This document shows positions 24,201 through 35,454 of a DNA stretch of 64,000 nucleotides, one piece after another (the first letter of the stretch is position 1; each line of letters starts with the position of its first letter). The stretch comes from Tigriopus japonicus (taxonomy: Eukaryota > Arthropoda > Copepoda > Harpacticoida > Harpacticidae): contig CM021323.1 in NCBI GenBank assembly GCA_010645155.1, positions 5,808,210-5,872,209 of the forward strand, in the 5' to 3' direction. The position numbers and the translations under genes were made by a program. The notes below the pieces were generated by a model. The model did no database searches and was not told the origin of the DNA. It saw only the letters and a program-made list of their open reading frames with translations.

Positions 24201-27200
24201 GATGTGTCGGAATCTAGACTAGTCCTTCAATAAACTTGATAAAGATTGTTGAAAATTCCCGAGCTTGATTAAAAATTTGGTTTGTTAACTACCTGGTATC
24301 AAGCTACAAAAGGACTTTTCCCTCGTGCAACAAAATTCGAAACTGTGGACACCAAAGCCTTATTTAGATCCGACCCACCTTTAGGCATTTGGCCCCAGGA
24401 ATCCCTAGCTGAATTCGTCCGACCTAACTATTCAATTGATGAAATGTGTGAGATTAGACAAAAACAGTAAAAACAGGTTCATGCTTGCGCAAATTTCTTA
24501 GCTTAATTAACACACACCTGATATGCATCATGGATAATCGAGAAGATGTTGTATATTGATTGTAAAAGTCATAACAAACACTTGTTAGAAAATGTCATCA
24601 AACACTTTCAATTCAACCGCTCTAAAAGCAATTAAAAATTCTGCAAAAAGTATTTTGTCAGTGTTCGGAGATTGTTTAAAATGAAACTGAAAATTCTAAC
24701 TCGCAAAAGATGTAACATGTTGCTTCATATTGCAAGATTTGTACTCAGAAATGACAAAATACAGGATTGTAAAGCTAATACAAATGGTGCTTTCCTAACA
24801 CATTTTTAGCCAGTTTCGGCAGAATTTGTTGAAAATATCTGACAACACTGCAATGTTCTTTTTTTTCGAAACATTTTCCTCTGTCAAAATCTGCCTAGGA
24901 CATCTAGCCAAGGACAATCTTTTTTCTCGTTGATTCATCTTTGTGTAAGGACAATGATCTCCCAATCTTATATCTTGTGCAGCGTAAAGGACAAATTCAA
25001 AAAGCATTCTCAAGTTCTTACCGCGTTAACTCCTGGAGGAAACATGTATCGGACCCGTCCTCCTCCACCCAAGTCCGGATCTTCTGCCTTCACCGACGTA
25101 ACAGGTGTTCCAGGGGGAGAGTTCTCTGCCACCACTGCCGAATATCTCGATTCCAAAAATTGGGGTGGAACATCATTGACGTCCGATAGTTCCACTTGAA
25201 CATTGACCAAAGTGGCTTTCTGACTTGGTCCTCCATTCGGCGAATCCGTAGCTATCACTTGCACCTCGTGGATCGCCTGTTTCTCCCTGTCCAATTGCGA
25301 TCGACCATCAGGACCAGCATTAACCTTCAAAAAGGAAGACATTTTGTTTCATCTATACATAACCTGGGAGCTGGAAGACCCATTGATCATGCCGGAATTG
25401 ATAGTTCCTTCATGCCGGAAAAAAGTAGGACACCTTTGCTTTATCAGCTAGTACATAACACTAGACACTAAAGAGGGGGGAATTTTGAACAGTGCGCAAA
25501 TGTGAAAGTGTGGCCAAAATTTGAACAATTTCAGTGTACCTAACCTTCTTTGTTAACAAAATGATTGAGCATATGTTACTTCTAGAGATATGTTGACTCT
25601 TCAAAGCCAGCGCGCAACAGCTGAGGTGTCGTACATTTCTAGAATGATCTGTGGTAGTGATGTGACTTGGTATGTTGGGCAAGCTTTTTGCGCGAGGTCG
25701 TAAGGTAGTGTCGCCAATCGACCTTTGTGAAATCGTATTCGGCTTTGCTTACCAATCTTCAAAAACCTGTTTTTTTATCAAGGAGAACGGAACGGCGTCC
25801 CTAACTTTTGTGACTTCTGAACAGGGTTGCAAATGACACTCAAATTTGTGTTTGCTGATATAGCTGAGCACAATACGAAATCTCCATTAGGTGACCCTAC
25901 CTTGCGACCTCGCGCAAAAAAGCTTGCCCAACACACCAAGTCACATCACTAATCTGTGGGAAGACCTCTCTATTACCATAAGATGTCCTTCTTTGGGATC
26001 AATGATGAAGAAATCCTCGCCCTGCCCACTGATAGAGTAGACAATTTCTCCTCGGTCCCCCGTATCAAAATCCATGGCCTTCACCGTCAGGATCTTAGTC
26101 AAAGGAAAGGTCGATTCCGGGATGCTTATGGCGTAGGACTCTTGCTCAAAAATGGGTGCGTTATCGTTGATATCAACCAATTGAAGCTTCACCCTAGCAT
26201 CACTGATGCGATCCTCAGCTATGGCTCGAACCTGGAAAGTCACATCAGGCCTTTGTTCGAAATCCAGGATCTGGTTGCTGATCACTTCACCGGTCAAGGG
26301 TGAGATATCAATGAGATTTTCTGGGTCGGACGTCGCCACTATTTCAAATTGGGTAATCTGGGGGACGCAAAACGCTCTCATGATTAAAAGCCAGTCTTTC
26401 TTGGTTTTTGAAATTGAAGGCTCACCGGTTGTCCCGTGATAGGATCTTTGGCACTGAGCTTCACCAAAACGTGTCCAATGGGTTGTTCCTCTTTGATCTC
26501 AAATGTAAGGGTGGGATCACTTGGGGTCCATGGATGGGCAAATTGGGGACTATCCGCCCTAAAGGCTTGAATGAAGAAAGTGACCTCGGCTTTGTCCACT
26601 TGAGAAAAAGTCCCCTCCTTGCCGGTGGTTGTGGTCATGGTCGTGGTTTCGTCATCCTCACTTTCGTCGACACGATCATCCTCGGCATTTACATCTCTGA
26701 CCTCGACAGTCAATATAATAACGGCTGCAGAGTTATGAGAAAGGGGTTCCTGGACCGTGATCCGACCATCGTTGGGATCAATGGTAAACGATCGAGTGAA
26801 GTCAAAGGGAGTCTAAAGATTGAAACAATGAAACGTCAAGTTCTGGCTTCTTATTTACAATTTGTTCCAAGACCTACCGGATTGCTCAACGTGTTTCCGG
26901 TTTTATCACGTGCTGTCACCGGATCTACGATGTTGAATTGGAGAACCGAGTTCCGATCGTCGTCATTGGCATTGACTTGTAGAACGGTCTCACCCACAGG
27001 AACACTTTCTAGTACATACACCGTATAGGATTCCTAAAAAAACGTGAAGTCTTAAAAAACTAGGAAATTACTAAGCTTTGAAAGCCCCTAAAGCTACTTC
27101 TTTCGACAAGATGGCACCACAAGCAATTGAATTTTTGATAAAATAAAGAGACAGCTAGGTTTGCCTGACATCTTTGGAGAAACATGGACAGTTGTTTCTA

Positions 27201-30200
27201 CACCGATGTTAATTACTGAGTTGTCTAAATCACTAGAGTGCTTTTATAAGGAACTCTTTGGATGCAAGATCCTTCCATAGTACGTAAACTTGTGCCGGGT
27301 TAATCCAAAAAATAGTTAAAAAGTTCAACTAAAGAGGCATTAGCTGAGTGTGCATGCTCATCATCGTGTGATTTTTCATTGTTTCTTACAAATTCTAAAC
27401 ATAATGGAGAATAAGATACAGTATTGTAAAGTTGAGTTTAAGTGTGCAAGAGCTGCTTTCTTGGTGACAAAACTGCCAGGGTTCTCTTTGTATTTCATAT
27501 GTACCTGCTCAAATTTCGGTGGTTTGTCGTTAATGTCTTGAATAGTAATTCGAACCAAGGTTTCGCCCGTCTGCTTGTACGGAGTTCCACTGTCATCCAC
27601 TTGCACCTAAAAGAAATGAAATTTTATAAGTTCCATGTTCCAAGGTTCTGTTGCTGCGCTTTTTATTGAGGATAAAGTCTCTTAACGCGTCTGCCTTTTT
27701 CAAATAATTGTAGAGAGTAACTTAAAAAGGCAAAGGCGTTAGGAAGAGAAGAGCCATTTATAATCGGGCTCTTGCTACTATTTTTTCCTTTACATTTGAC
27801 GTTCAACTAGTTTTAAGCAAAGTAGGGACACTTGGTTTTAGCTGCATTTGTTCCCAAGAGTCGTCAAAGAACAAAAATAATTACATTTTAAGCGATTTCC
27901 TACCACAAATTGAAGAGCTTATATGCAAGTCTTGCCCTGATTTTTTGGAGTACTTTCTTGAACTAAAGTGTCCAAAAACGTAGTTATTCATGACTAAGTC
28001 AATACCAAGGAAAAGAGAGGTCCAAAAACTAGGTAAATTACCTCAGATGGAATTTAGCATACCGGATGATAAAGGGGTGAAATTATGAATAGCTATTACA
28101 GCTTCTCTTCTCAGTTCCCCTTGAGGGTGTATAAAACACATAGTATTTTAATGGGACGTAATAAATCTTACCCGAATTTCGTAGGTGTCTCCGTTTCGCT
28201 GAATGTCCAAATTGGCATCCGACGCCACAGAAATCACTCCAGTTTTAGGGTCAATCACAAAATTGTCCTTGGCACCAGAATGAATGTGGTATCTACGAAA
28301 ACCAAAGAAGTGGATCGTCATTTCACAATCAATTAACTGTTAGGAATAACCCCTTACCTCAATTGCTCGTTGTCTCCATCGGGATCAGTAGCCCGAACTT
28401 GAGCCACATCTTCACCTTTGGTCGCGTCTTCCTTCACCATAAATTCGTAGAGAGGCTGCTCAAATCGGGGCTTCTCGTTACTGATGGATCCCACTTTAAC
28501 CACCACTGCCACATCATTAGACAGAGGTGGTTTCCCACCATCGGTGGCTCGCACAACAATCTCATAACGACCTTTCTCGGTATCGGTTCCCTCAGCTGGT
28601 TGAACGAACGACATTTCCCCTGAAATGGTAACAAAATAATTGTCGTTGGTGATTGTTCTTGTTCGATTTAACAAGCATCACGAACCAGTGAGAGGGTCAA
28701 TCTTGAACACGGTAGACTCGGAATTGATGGAATGAATGTCGTAAAAGATTTTGCCACCCCCTTGGGTTGGTCCATCGATATCTCGAGCTTGAATGATGAG
28801 AGGAACGTCAAAGTCCATGGCTTGTTCTTCAACCACTCGGAGGTATTCATCTTGGTCAAAAATAGGGTAGTTGTCGTTGACATCTTGCACCCGAATGTGA
28901 AGAGCAGTGGTGGAGATCTGTGAATAAGGGCAGTTTTAGTTTTGGATCTAATTTGTGCAAAATCGTGTTTTGGTCCTTGCCTGTTTGCCCCCATCAGTTC
29001 CAGTGAACGTGAGCACGAATGTTTGTTGGGTCTCAAAATCCAGACAATGAAGTAAATCTGCACCGCAGGGTGCGACAGAAATCTCGCCCGTAATGGGATT
29101 GACGTCGAATTTCTCGGATCCAAAGCCATTCAAACCATATTCAACTTGACCAAAGCGACCAGAGTCTGCATCAAGTGCCGTTATAGAACCTATAAAAAAA
29201 AAATTTTTGAAATATTGTTGATGATTTGGAACAATGAATTTACTCACCAATCAAAGAGCCAGGAGGGAGATCCTCAGGGACTTCAAAAGCATATATAGGT
29301 TGATCAAAGATGGGTGCATTGTCGTTGGCATCTGTGACAATCACATTGACAGTGACACTTGACATGATCTTGCCCGCTTGGACTGCATTCACATTAAACA
29401 CAAAGTTTCGGCCTTGTTCAGATTCATAGTCCAAACGTGCAGGATTTGCTACCCGTATGATGACAGGTGTTCGACCTTGAGCCCTTGTGGGATAAACTGT
29501 GAATACACCATCAGAGTTGAGCACATTCTCCAGGATGAGATCATATTCAGAGTTTCTTGAAATGTCTGCATCATTCACTTGGATATTCAAATCAGGCAAA
29601 GGAGTATCAGCACCTGAGAAGAAATGTATGGATTATTAGAAAACTCTAATGTGTCAAACACTTTGCTTGTAGCATACCAACATCCTCAGGTACAGCCACA
29701 GTAAAGTTTGCTCCATTAAACTCAGGAATCTCATCATTTTGATCAGTGACCACAATAGTCACATTACTGACTGCCTCATCTCCAAATACGCCGGCCTCAA
29801 CAATTTCCCGGGCCCGCACTTGAAAGGCGTACAAGCCTCCTTGAGCCAAAATCACCTATAAATTCAGGTTAGTGTAATATAATTCTGAAGCATCAATTTG
29901 CATTTTTTCAAACGGCTTACCTCCATCTCTCTGTCCAAGTTTGTGGTGTCTGACTTCCGTAAGACTGTAGAGAAAACGCCATTCTCTGATTTTTCTGGCA
30001 CGTCCAAAACAAAGAAATCTTGGCTGTCACCCACAATTGAGAGCTCAATATCCCTGGGCTCACCAGTATCACCGTCCCTTGCAATAATTTGGAAAATCGA
30101 CGTGCCCTACAAAATTTCAGATTCACTTGACGCACCCTGCACTTGGTTTTCGTCCAAGGTCAACTTACCGGTGGTGTGTTCTCTTGAACAGTGGTGGAGT

Positions 30201-33200
30201 AAGGAGCATTCATGAAGGACGGAGGCTGGTCTTGAATATCCCCGACTGTGATAAACACGTTTGTTGTCGCTGAAAGGGACTGCTCTCCTTCAGAGGCAGA
30301 ATCTTGAGCCTTGAGAATCATGTTATAAGAAGAGCGTTCTTCGTGATCTAAAGGCCGTTTCAAGGAAATCACTCCCACATACGACCCTGTTGACAGCTCC
30401 TAAAAAATATTTTAAACGGTTCAATCTCCTCAAACTTGGTTTTGCAATGAAGCCTGTTCAAAACAACGACCATGCTCGCTGTAGGTTAAGGGTGGATATT
30501 CTGGCAAATAGGTTGAGACTTTAAAGCTCCCAAAATAGGCAAATTGGCAAATAAAAAATATAGCAAATCAAAGGAGAACAAATCTTTTTGGGACAGAATT
30601 TTTTTTTCTCCTTTTTTGGGACAGAAAAAAATGACATCTTTTACAACAATATAATGGACTTTTTTAGTTTCATGCAGGCGGTAATTTATGTGTTGTAAGT
30701 CCATGTAAAATAAAGTTGGCAAATATATGGATAAAATCAACAAAACCTAATAAACCTCTTTTTGGACATGAAACATTCCCTGATATTTTAGTGGCTTGTT
30801 CGCTTCGCCGCTTAATTGCTTGAATCATGAACCTCGCTATTGCTCGACAGAGATGGTAGCTTCAAAATTCATCATCTTTGCTCCCAATCAAGAGAATGTT
30901 TTAAACATTACAGATGCTGTTGTTTATGTAACAAGGAATTTGTCTTCCAATTTTCCGCTCAATCGAACGCTGGAATAAAAAATTATGCTTCTTTAAGTTC
31001 AGGCAAGCTAAGACGGAAATTAAACTCGTTCTACCTCTTGTTGCAAGATCTTTCAACAAGAGGTAGAACGAGTTCATTTGCGCCCTTTGCTTGCCTGAAT
31101 TTAAAAGGTGTATTACTTTTGAGTCCGTTGTTCGATTGAGCTGAAAATTGATAGACAAATTCCTTGTTACATAAACCACAGCTCCTGTAAAATTTGAAAT
31201 ATTCTCATGATTGGGAGCAAAGATGATGAATTTTGAAGCTACCATCTCAGTCTAGGTAATACTGTGGTCAATGCTTGAACCTATGATCCAACCAATTACG
31301 TTTTCTGTCCACTGCGTAGAATTGTGAAACCGGATTGGTTATAGCATAAGAAATTGCGGTTAATCAGTTCAGCGGCCCAGTCAAGAAAATATCTACTGTT
31401 ATTAGGCTAAAATCAGCACCCCGGTCAAATGTGTCGCTCAAGAGTTAAAAAAGCTCATTCCCAAGATAAAATATCTCACCCGAGCTTCCACTTCAAAGGT
31501 CTCGCAGACTCCATCTCGAGATTCGGCTTCTTCACATTCCAACGTGATTCTGGCATTTTCGTTCTTGTCAGCATCCGTGATGGCAATGGACGTGAACACA
31601 ACTTCCCCAACAGGAACTGTCTCATTCAACGTGAAACGGTAAGGTGCACTCAGAAACTGAGGAGCATTGTCATTCTTATCCAAGACTAGAATGAAACCAT
31701 GTTATTTTGAACGATGATTTGTTCATTACATATGTTGGCTTGTATACCTAGAATTTCGCGCCGGAATGGAATCAGATTGAACGCCTCATCCTGGATGGTG
31801 ATGACCACTTCAATGCGCTCGGTTTCCTCTCGATCCAAAGGAGTCCGTAATGTGATCACACCAGTGGCTTTATTGATACTGAAGTAATCCCCACTGATGG
31901 TATAGAACACTTGGGAACCCTCGGGATCTTCACCTTTTAGAGTGTACACTTCCGACCCAACGGGAGTATCTTCAGGAAGCTCAAAGCCCAACAAATCTCC
32001 TCCTGTAGATGAAATATGCAATTGCCAAAACACTTTCTTTGATTAAGAGACCTTGAAAAGAAATTAATCACCAGATTCCGAAATTCTGCCATTACAAGTG
32101 GTGGCAAAACAAAGATAGAACTTGTTGCCAAATAATACTCTTAAGAAACTTGATTTCGCGTTACATTGCGAATCAACTTCAAGTTTGTTATGTACATATT
32201 GTATTCAAGAACACAAATCGTGGAATGTCTTCATGCCTAGTGCACTAAATCAAAAGAGTACGGTCACAATGTGCTTCATCTAATTCTTTCTTGTAACAGA
32301 CATAGTTTTTAGTAATGATGGATCGAAAGGGCTCATAACCGAAACCAAAAGTTTTGGCCGAAAGAGGGCTTTATTGAAACCGAAACCTGACCACAAAATT
32401 GGACAAACGCAAAATTTACCTTCAAAATTTAAATTGCTCACATGTTCGACGTTGGGCAGTCGCTTTTTTTTAAATCAGAAAACTAAAACTTCAGAGATTT
32501 TTAGTCCAAAAAAATTCGATTTTGTTGCCAAACTCCATTTTTATATTGCATATCTGCTTTCGGTTTCGGTAGGCGTAGCCGAAACCGAAACCGAAATTTC
32601 GGCGGCAATTTCGCCCGAAAGCGCACTAATTTTTAGCTAACGTATTGGTTAGATTAAATTTTACGATAATTATGAAAAATTCGAAAATTGTAAAGAAATT
32701 TCAGCTTTTACCCTTGTCCCGGTTCAACTAAAACACTTTTTATTCCTTTTTGAATCCCCTTTGTAGCATTGAGGCAAACCGATGTATGATTGTAAAAACA
32801 TGCAAATCTATGCATCTCTTGGCATTGGAAAGCCATTTGCCTTGAGAAAGAACTTGATGGCCACTATATGGCGGAGCTCTTTTAATACATTGCACTAGTC
32901 ATGTTTAAATCCCAAACAAATTTTTGCCCCAAGATGGTGCAGATTTCGGTTTTTGTTAGTTTTTGTGACTTAAAGCACAAGACTTTCTCAATTTTATATT
33001 ACAGGTACAGCCATGAAAAATACCATCTAGTTCGCTCATGGACACACGAAACTGATACCGCATCAAACAATGGCACTTGTGATTAGATCACAAAAAATCA
33101 ACTCTGATTGACCCTTATGGTCATCACAAGCCTAATCAAACGGAAGCAAATCCAACAAGGTTTTGTTCTAATAGGATTATTCCCTTTACTCATTTTATTT

Positions 33201-33832
33201 TGAAAACTAGAGATGCTCTCATGGAGGCAAAAACGCTGCTCCTCATTTATAGAGTCTAAGTAAGTAACCTTACCTTGTGTGAGAGTTGGAGGTTGATTGA
33301 CGGCATTGGAAGGTGGAGGGAGACTATTCTGAGGCTGTCTCACAGCCCGAATAGGAATTTTGGGCGGAGGCTGAATTGGTCGAGGTGGGGGTGGAGGTTG
33401 GATTGGAATTTCAGGTTGCTCCGTTGGACTGGGTAATGGCGCCACTTCCGGTTGGATATCCGGTTGGAGAGGCAGATTTGGTCGAGGTCGACGCTGTGGT
33501 CGGATTTGAGGTCGAAAAGGGTTGGAAGAAGGAGGATCATTGATAATCTTGGACTCGGATTCCAATTCTCCCTCTGTCGGCAAGATATTGATCTCATTGG
33601 AGGCAAAAACCGGTTGATTAGGCAGCTTTCGGCGGCTTTTGAGTCCAACAATTTGAGGTCTGGGCACCCTCGGAGCCCCATTTGAATCAAAGAGTGAGGT
33701 CTCTTCTTGAGGAGGAGGTGGCCTTCGAAGAATGGGCTGTCTTGGTCGGAAACGCCCAAAACTGGGCGTTACTTGGGCACTGCATAATGTCAATGTGAGG
33801 AAATGAATCACTAGTATTTGTATTGGCCGCAT
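18277..33832 (-). CDS. Large non-classical cadherin, 27 exons, 2003 aa, single-pass membrane protein
   Basis: Exons (minus): 33832-33274, 32002-31748, 31685-31480, 30399-30169, 30106-29921, 29855-29678, 29613-29248, 29189-28981, 28917-28686, 28619-28358, 28292-28172, 27606-27505, 27033-26878, 26812-26426, 26357-25977, 25324-25022, 23786-23709, 23643-23488, 23005-22700, 22636-22516, 22278-22106, 21660-21458, 19643-19472, 19403-19216, 19143-19017, 18937-18813, 18505-18277; total 6012 nt, all phases consistent. Order: signal peptide (1-19), Pro-rich region (about 21-186), then about 13 cadherin repeats with Ca2+ motifs such as DKNDNAP, DANDNAP, DVNDNYP, DINDNAP and DVDDNSP. Next is a membrane-adjacent region (about 1724-1886) with FVFNRNP and ETEFYSKFDGSLDF, resembling the CDH23/PCDH15/Cad87A class. 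One TM helix (about 1902-1925) and a 78-aa tail without a beta-catenin motif follow. Role: calcium-dependent adhesion. It is closest in design to insect Cadherin-87A (similar length), but orthology is inferred only. One intron uses a GC donor. Confidence 0.95.
20369..20652. mobile_element. MITE-like TIR element, copy 1
   Basis: The left end 'aatggattagttcggtc' is mirrored by the right end 'ccgcactaattcatt'. Internal blocks, including 'ctagggatgtgtc' and 'aatccctagctgaattc', match the copy at 24141-24438 over their length. There is no coding capacity. A target duplication is not clear. Confidence 0.75.
20720..21190. mobile_element. Long foldback (inverted-repeat) element A
   Basis: The two arms of about 235 bp are imperfect reverse complements around a centre at about 20939-20970 (GCCCTTTTGTG / CACAAAAGGGC). 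Outer ends: 'aagaagcactggaatcatgg' on the left and 'ccatgatttccgtgcttctt' on the right. Arm words such as 'cagctcaatcgaacg' also occur in the foldback at 30830-31262. Confidence 0.8.
22320..22490. repeat. Short copy of a 'GATGGATC' TIR repeat family
   Basis: The block 'ggttttaccgaaac...gatccatctc' (read on either strand) matches ends seen at 32317-32640 and 53641-54282. It lies in the cadherin intron between exons 22636-22516 and 22278-22106. Confidence 0.45.
23787..25021 (-). other. Cadherin intron 16
   Basis: A 1.2-kb intron holding the second copy of the TIR element (24141-24438). The rest is AT-rich and has no exon that would keep the reading frame; exons on both sides already join in phase 0. 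Confidence 0.7.
24141..24438. mobile_element. MITE-like TIR element, copy 2
   Basis: It starts 'caatggattagttcggtcgg' and ends with the inverse of that word. The inner part of the terminal repeat 'gacgaattcagct' pairs with 'agctgaattcgtc' near the right end, giving a TIR of about 35-40 bp. It is the better preserved of the two copies. Confidence 0.8.
25655..25951. mobile_element. hAT-like MITE with 61-bp TIRs and 8-bp target duplication
   Basis: A 297-bp element beginning TAGTGATGTGACTTGG and ending with its inverse. The terminal repeats are about 61 bp and nearly identical. It is flanked on both sides by ATCTGTGG (25647-25654 and 25952-25959), an exact 8-bp target duplication, as hAT transposons make. 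It sits 18 bases inside the cadherin intron that follows the exon ending at 25977. No coding capacity. Confidence 0.9.
30400..31479 (-). other. Cadherin intron 3
   Basis: A 1.08-kb intron between exons 31685-31480 and 30399-30169. More than a third of it is the foldback at 30830-31262. No further exon is needed, since both sides are phase 0. Confidence 0.7.
30830..31262. mobile_element. Long foldback (inverted-repeat) element B
   Basis: Arms of about 200 bp pair around a centre near 31045 ('cctcttgttgcaagatctttcaacaagagg'). Left outer word 'gagatggtagcttcaaaatt' and right outer word 'aattttgaagctaccatctc' are exact inverses. It shares 'gctcaatcgaacg' and adjoining bases with foldback A, so the two are one family. 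Confidence 0.85.
32003..33273 (-). other. Cadherin intron 1
   Basis: A 1.27-kb intron between the signal-peptide/Pro-rich exon and the first cadherin-repeat exon; they join in phase 1 (G|GA). It contains a repeat copy at about 32317-32640. No exon is visible inside. Confidence 0.65.
32317..32640. repeat. 'GATGGATCGAAAGGG' repeat, copy with GAAACC-rich core
   Basis: It begins 'atgatggatcgaaaggg' and ends with the diverged inverse 'cccgaaagcgcacta'. The inside has several 'ccgaaacc' words. The ends are related to 53641-54282 and 22320-22490, so it is probably a small non-autonomous DNA transposon. Confidence 0.55.
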
Positions 33833-34265
33833 ATTGATTAAAATCTATGGTTTTGTTTCCCTTTAAAACATGACAGACACAGATGAGGCGGTCTCCATCG
33901 CCACTGTTGCACATGTAAGTTTCTCTCTGTGATTGCCTGTGTCAGAGTGTGAGTGAGTCCATACTGGTCCACTCCATTCCAATGGTTGTCGGGTTGGTTG
34001 GTTGGCTGTACCTGGGTGTGTTGGAATAAGAACCATTGGTTTCCCTCGAGTTGGGCATCGACAGACTGCTTCACCTGTGAAACGGATTGCCCCCAAGTTG
34101 TCCAGGTGAAGGAGGAAGCAGACAGAACAAGAAGGAGGCATGCACCACATAGTTTTCTCGGCTCAGGCCAATCAACCGTTCATGAAAGTTGCTTCTTCTT
34201 ACCAAGAGCCGAGAAACAACATCTTTGATATTGGAATTTTTTGGCGCTGACTGAATAGGCATGGA

Positions 34266-34616
34266 TCATTCAGTGTTGATTTGGCCAACATTGCTTTTGT
34301 TTCCTCTCTCCAAAACCAAAATTGGCAATGGTTCTTCATGCGCTGTTGTACTTGTGAATGTATAGAGAGTACCATTAATGTTGACAAGTTCTTCATCAGA
34401 ATACCTCTCGTTTAATAATTCATTAAGTTGCTTACGAGCATGATCATTAGAACTAACAACTTTGATTTTTCTGAGGAAATATTCTGGATAGACACGGGTT
34501 GTGTCAAAAAGAGATTCCTGATGTTTACCAAAACAAATACTATTTTTTGAAGTCTTTAATCTATTTAGGGGGGGCAGTATATTCTCAAAATAACTTGATT
34601 CATGCAAATTGCTCAA
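34266..34616 (-). CDS. Unclassified open frame, 116 codons
   Basis: An uninterrupted minus-strand frame with a charged, non-repetitive composition (for example KIKVVSSNDHARKQLNELL). I do not recognise a domain, and no splice context or poly(A) signal supports it. It could be a chance frame, an unrecognised exon or a transposon remnant. Confidence 0.2.
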   Translation of the reverse strand: MSNLHESSYFENILPPLNRLKTSKNSICFGKHQESLFDTTRVYPEYFLRKIKVVSSNDHARKQLNELLNERYSDEELVNINGTLYTFTSTTAHEEPLPILVLERGNKSNVGQINTE

Positions 34617-34925
34617 TTAATTACCGTTCATTACTTCTTCTGTCTGTTTTTGAGTCTTAGCCTTAAGGCCTTAATTGTAAGGTTTGGTTGTGCTTGAAGT
34701 TTGTTGATATAGAAAAATACAACGCAAATGTTTTTGGCGGCAAGTGTTATTCAAATTTTTAAAAGTAAAAATCGTTATGGGAACATTCCAAGTGAATATA
34801 GTAATAATAATATTAAGTAATCTTAATTACGAAATTAGGGATGTTTGTTTGCAAGCTGAATATCTTGAAGACGTCTGTATCAGAATCAGACTAGTGTTTT
34901 CAATAAATGACGTTTAATATGACAA

Positions 34926-35454
34926 CACGGTGTGTATTTGAGCTCAAGAAGTCATTTTTAAATTCCAAAAAATGTTGAGACCAATTCTGAGATGTAAATG
35001 CATTTGAAATCGTTGAATAGATCACGGGCAAAAACACTATATTGGTAATTAAAACATACTTAAAAATAAATATCTGAAAAACCACTTTGACGAAAGTCTT
35101 AGATGTACTAAGAGCAGCGTTGTTCTCAAATATTTTGGAAATCTATTTCGCAGATCTTTTTTCAACGGCCTTTTTGATCGGAATTCTCGAAGGACCAAAC
35201 AAGAGGGTCATTAGATCAATTCAGACAAGCGGCTAAGTAGATTTCGACAATATTATAGGTAGACACACCCATAAGAGTACTTGAGAATGGGGTTAAAGAA
35301 AATGTTCAAACAATCATCTTTTAGCATTGTTTAGGAGGCCTTTTAACGTATTTTTGCCCGGGACCATGCAGTATTGTATTAACACATCAAAAGTGGTCTC
35401 AAAAGTTTTTGGAATTTGAAAATGACTTCTAGAGCCCAAATTCATACCGTGACA
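34926..35454 (+). repeat. Dispersed ~530-bp repeat, copy 1
   Basis: It matches 56747-57296 in the same orientation over its whole length with scattered substitutions and small gaps. Shared words include 'caacggcctttttgatcgga', 'gaaggaccaaacaag' and 'catcaaaagtgg'. It has no open frame and no terminal repeats that I could define. Confidence 0.75.

Noticed and set aside
26408..27028. 206-codon plus-strand open frame
   Set aside because: It is the antisense of cadherin exons 27033-26878 and 26812-26426, which are supported by phase, splice sites and protein family.
28668..29129. 153-codon minus-strand frame
   Set aside because: Out-of-frame reading through cadherin exons 29189-28981 and 28917-28686; no domain in this frame.
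33340..33759. 139-codon minus-strand frame
   Set aside because: Alternative frame of the cadherin Pro-rich exon; the frame with signal peptide and correct splice phase is preferred.
33863..34228. Overlapping frames on both strands just upstream of the cadherin start
   Set aside because: Composition and position fit 5' UTR or promoter DNA; no domain or splice signals support coding.
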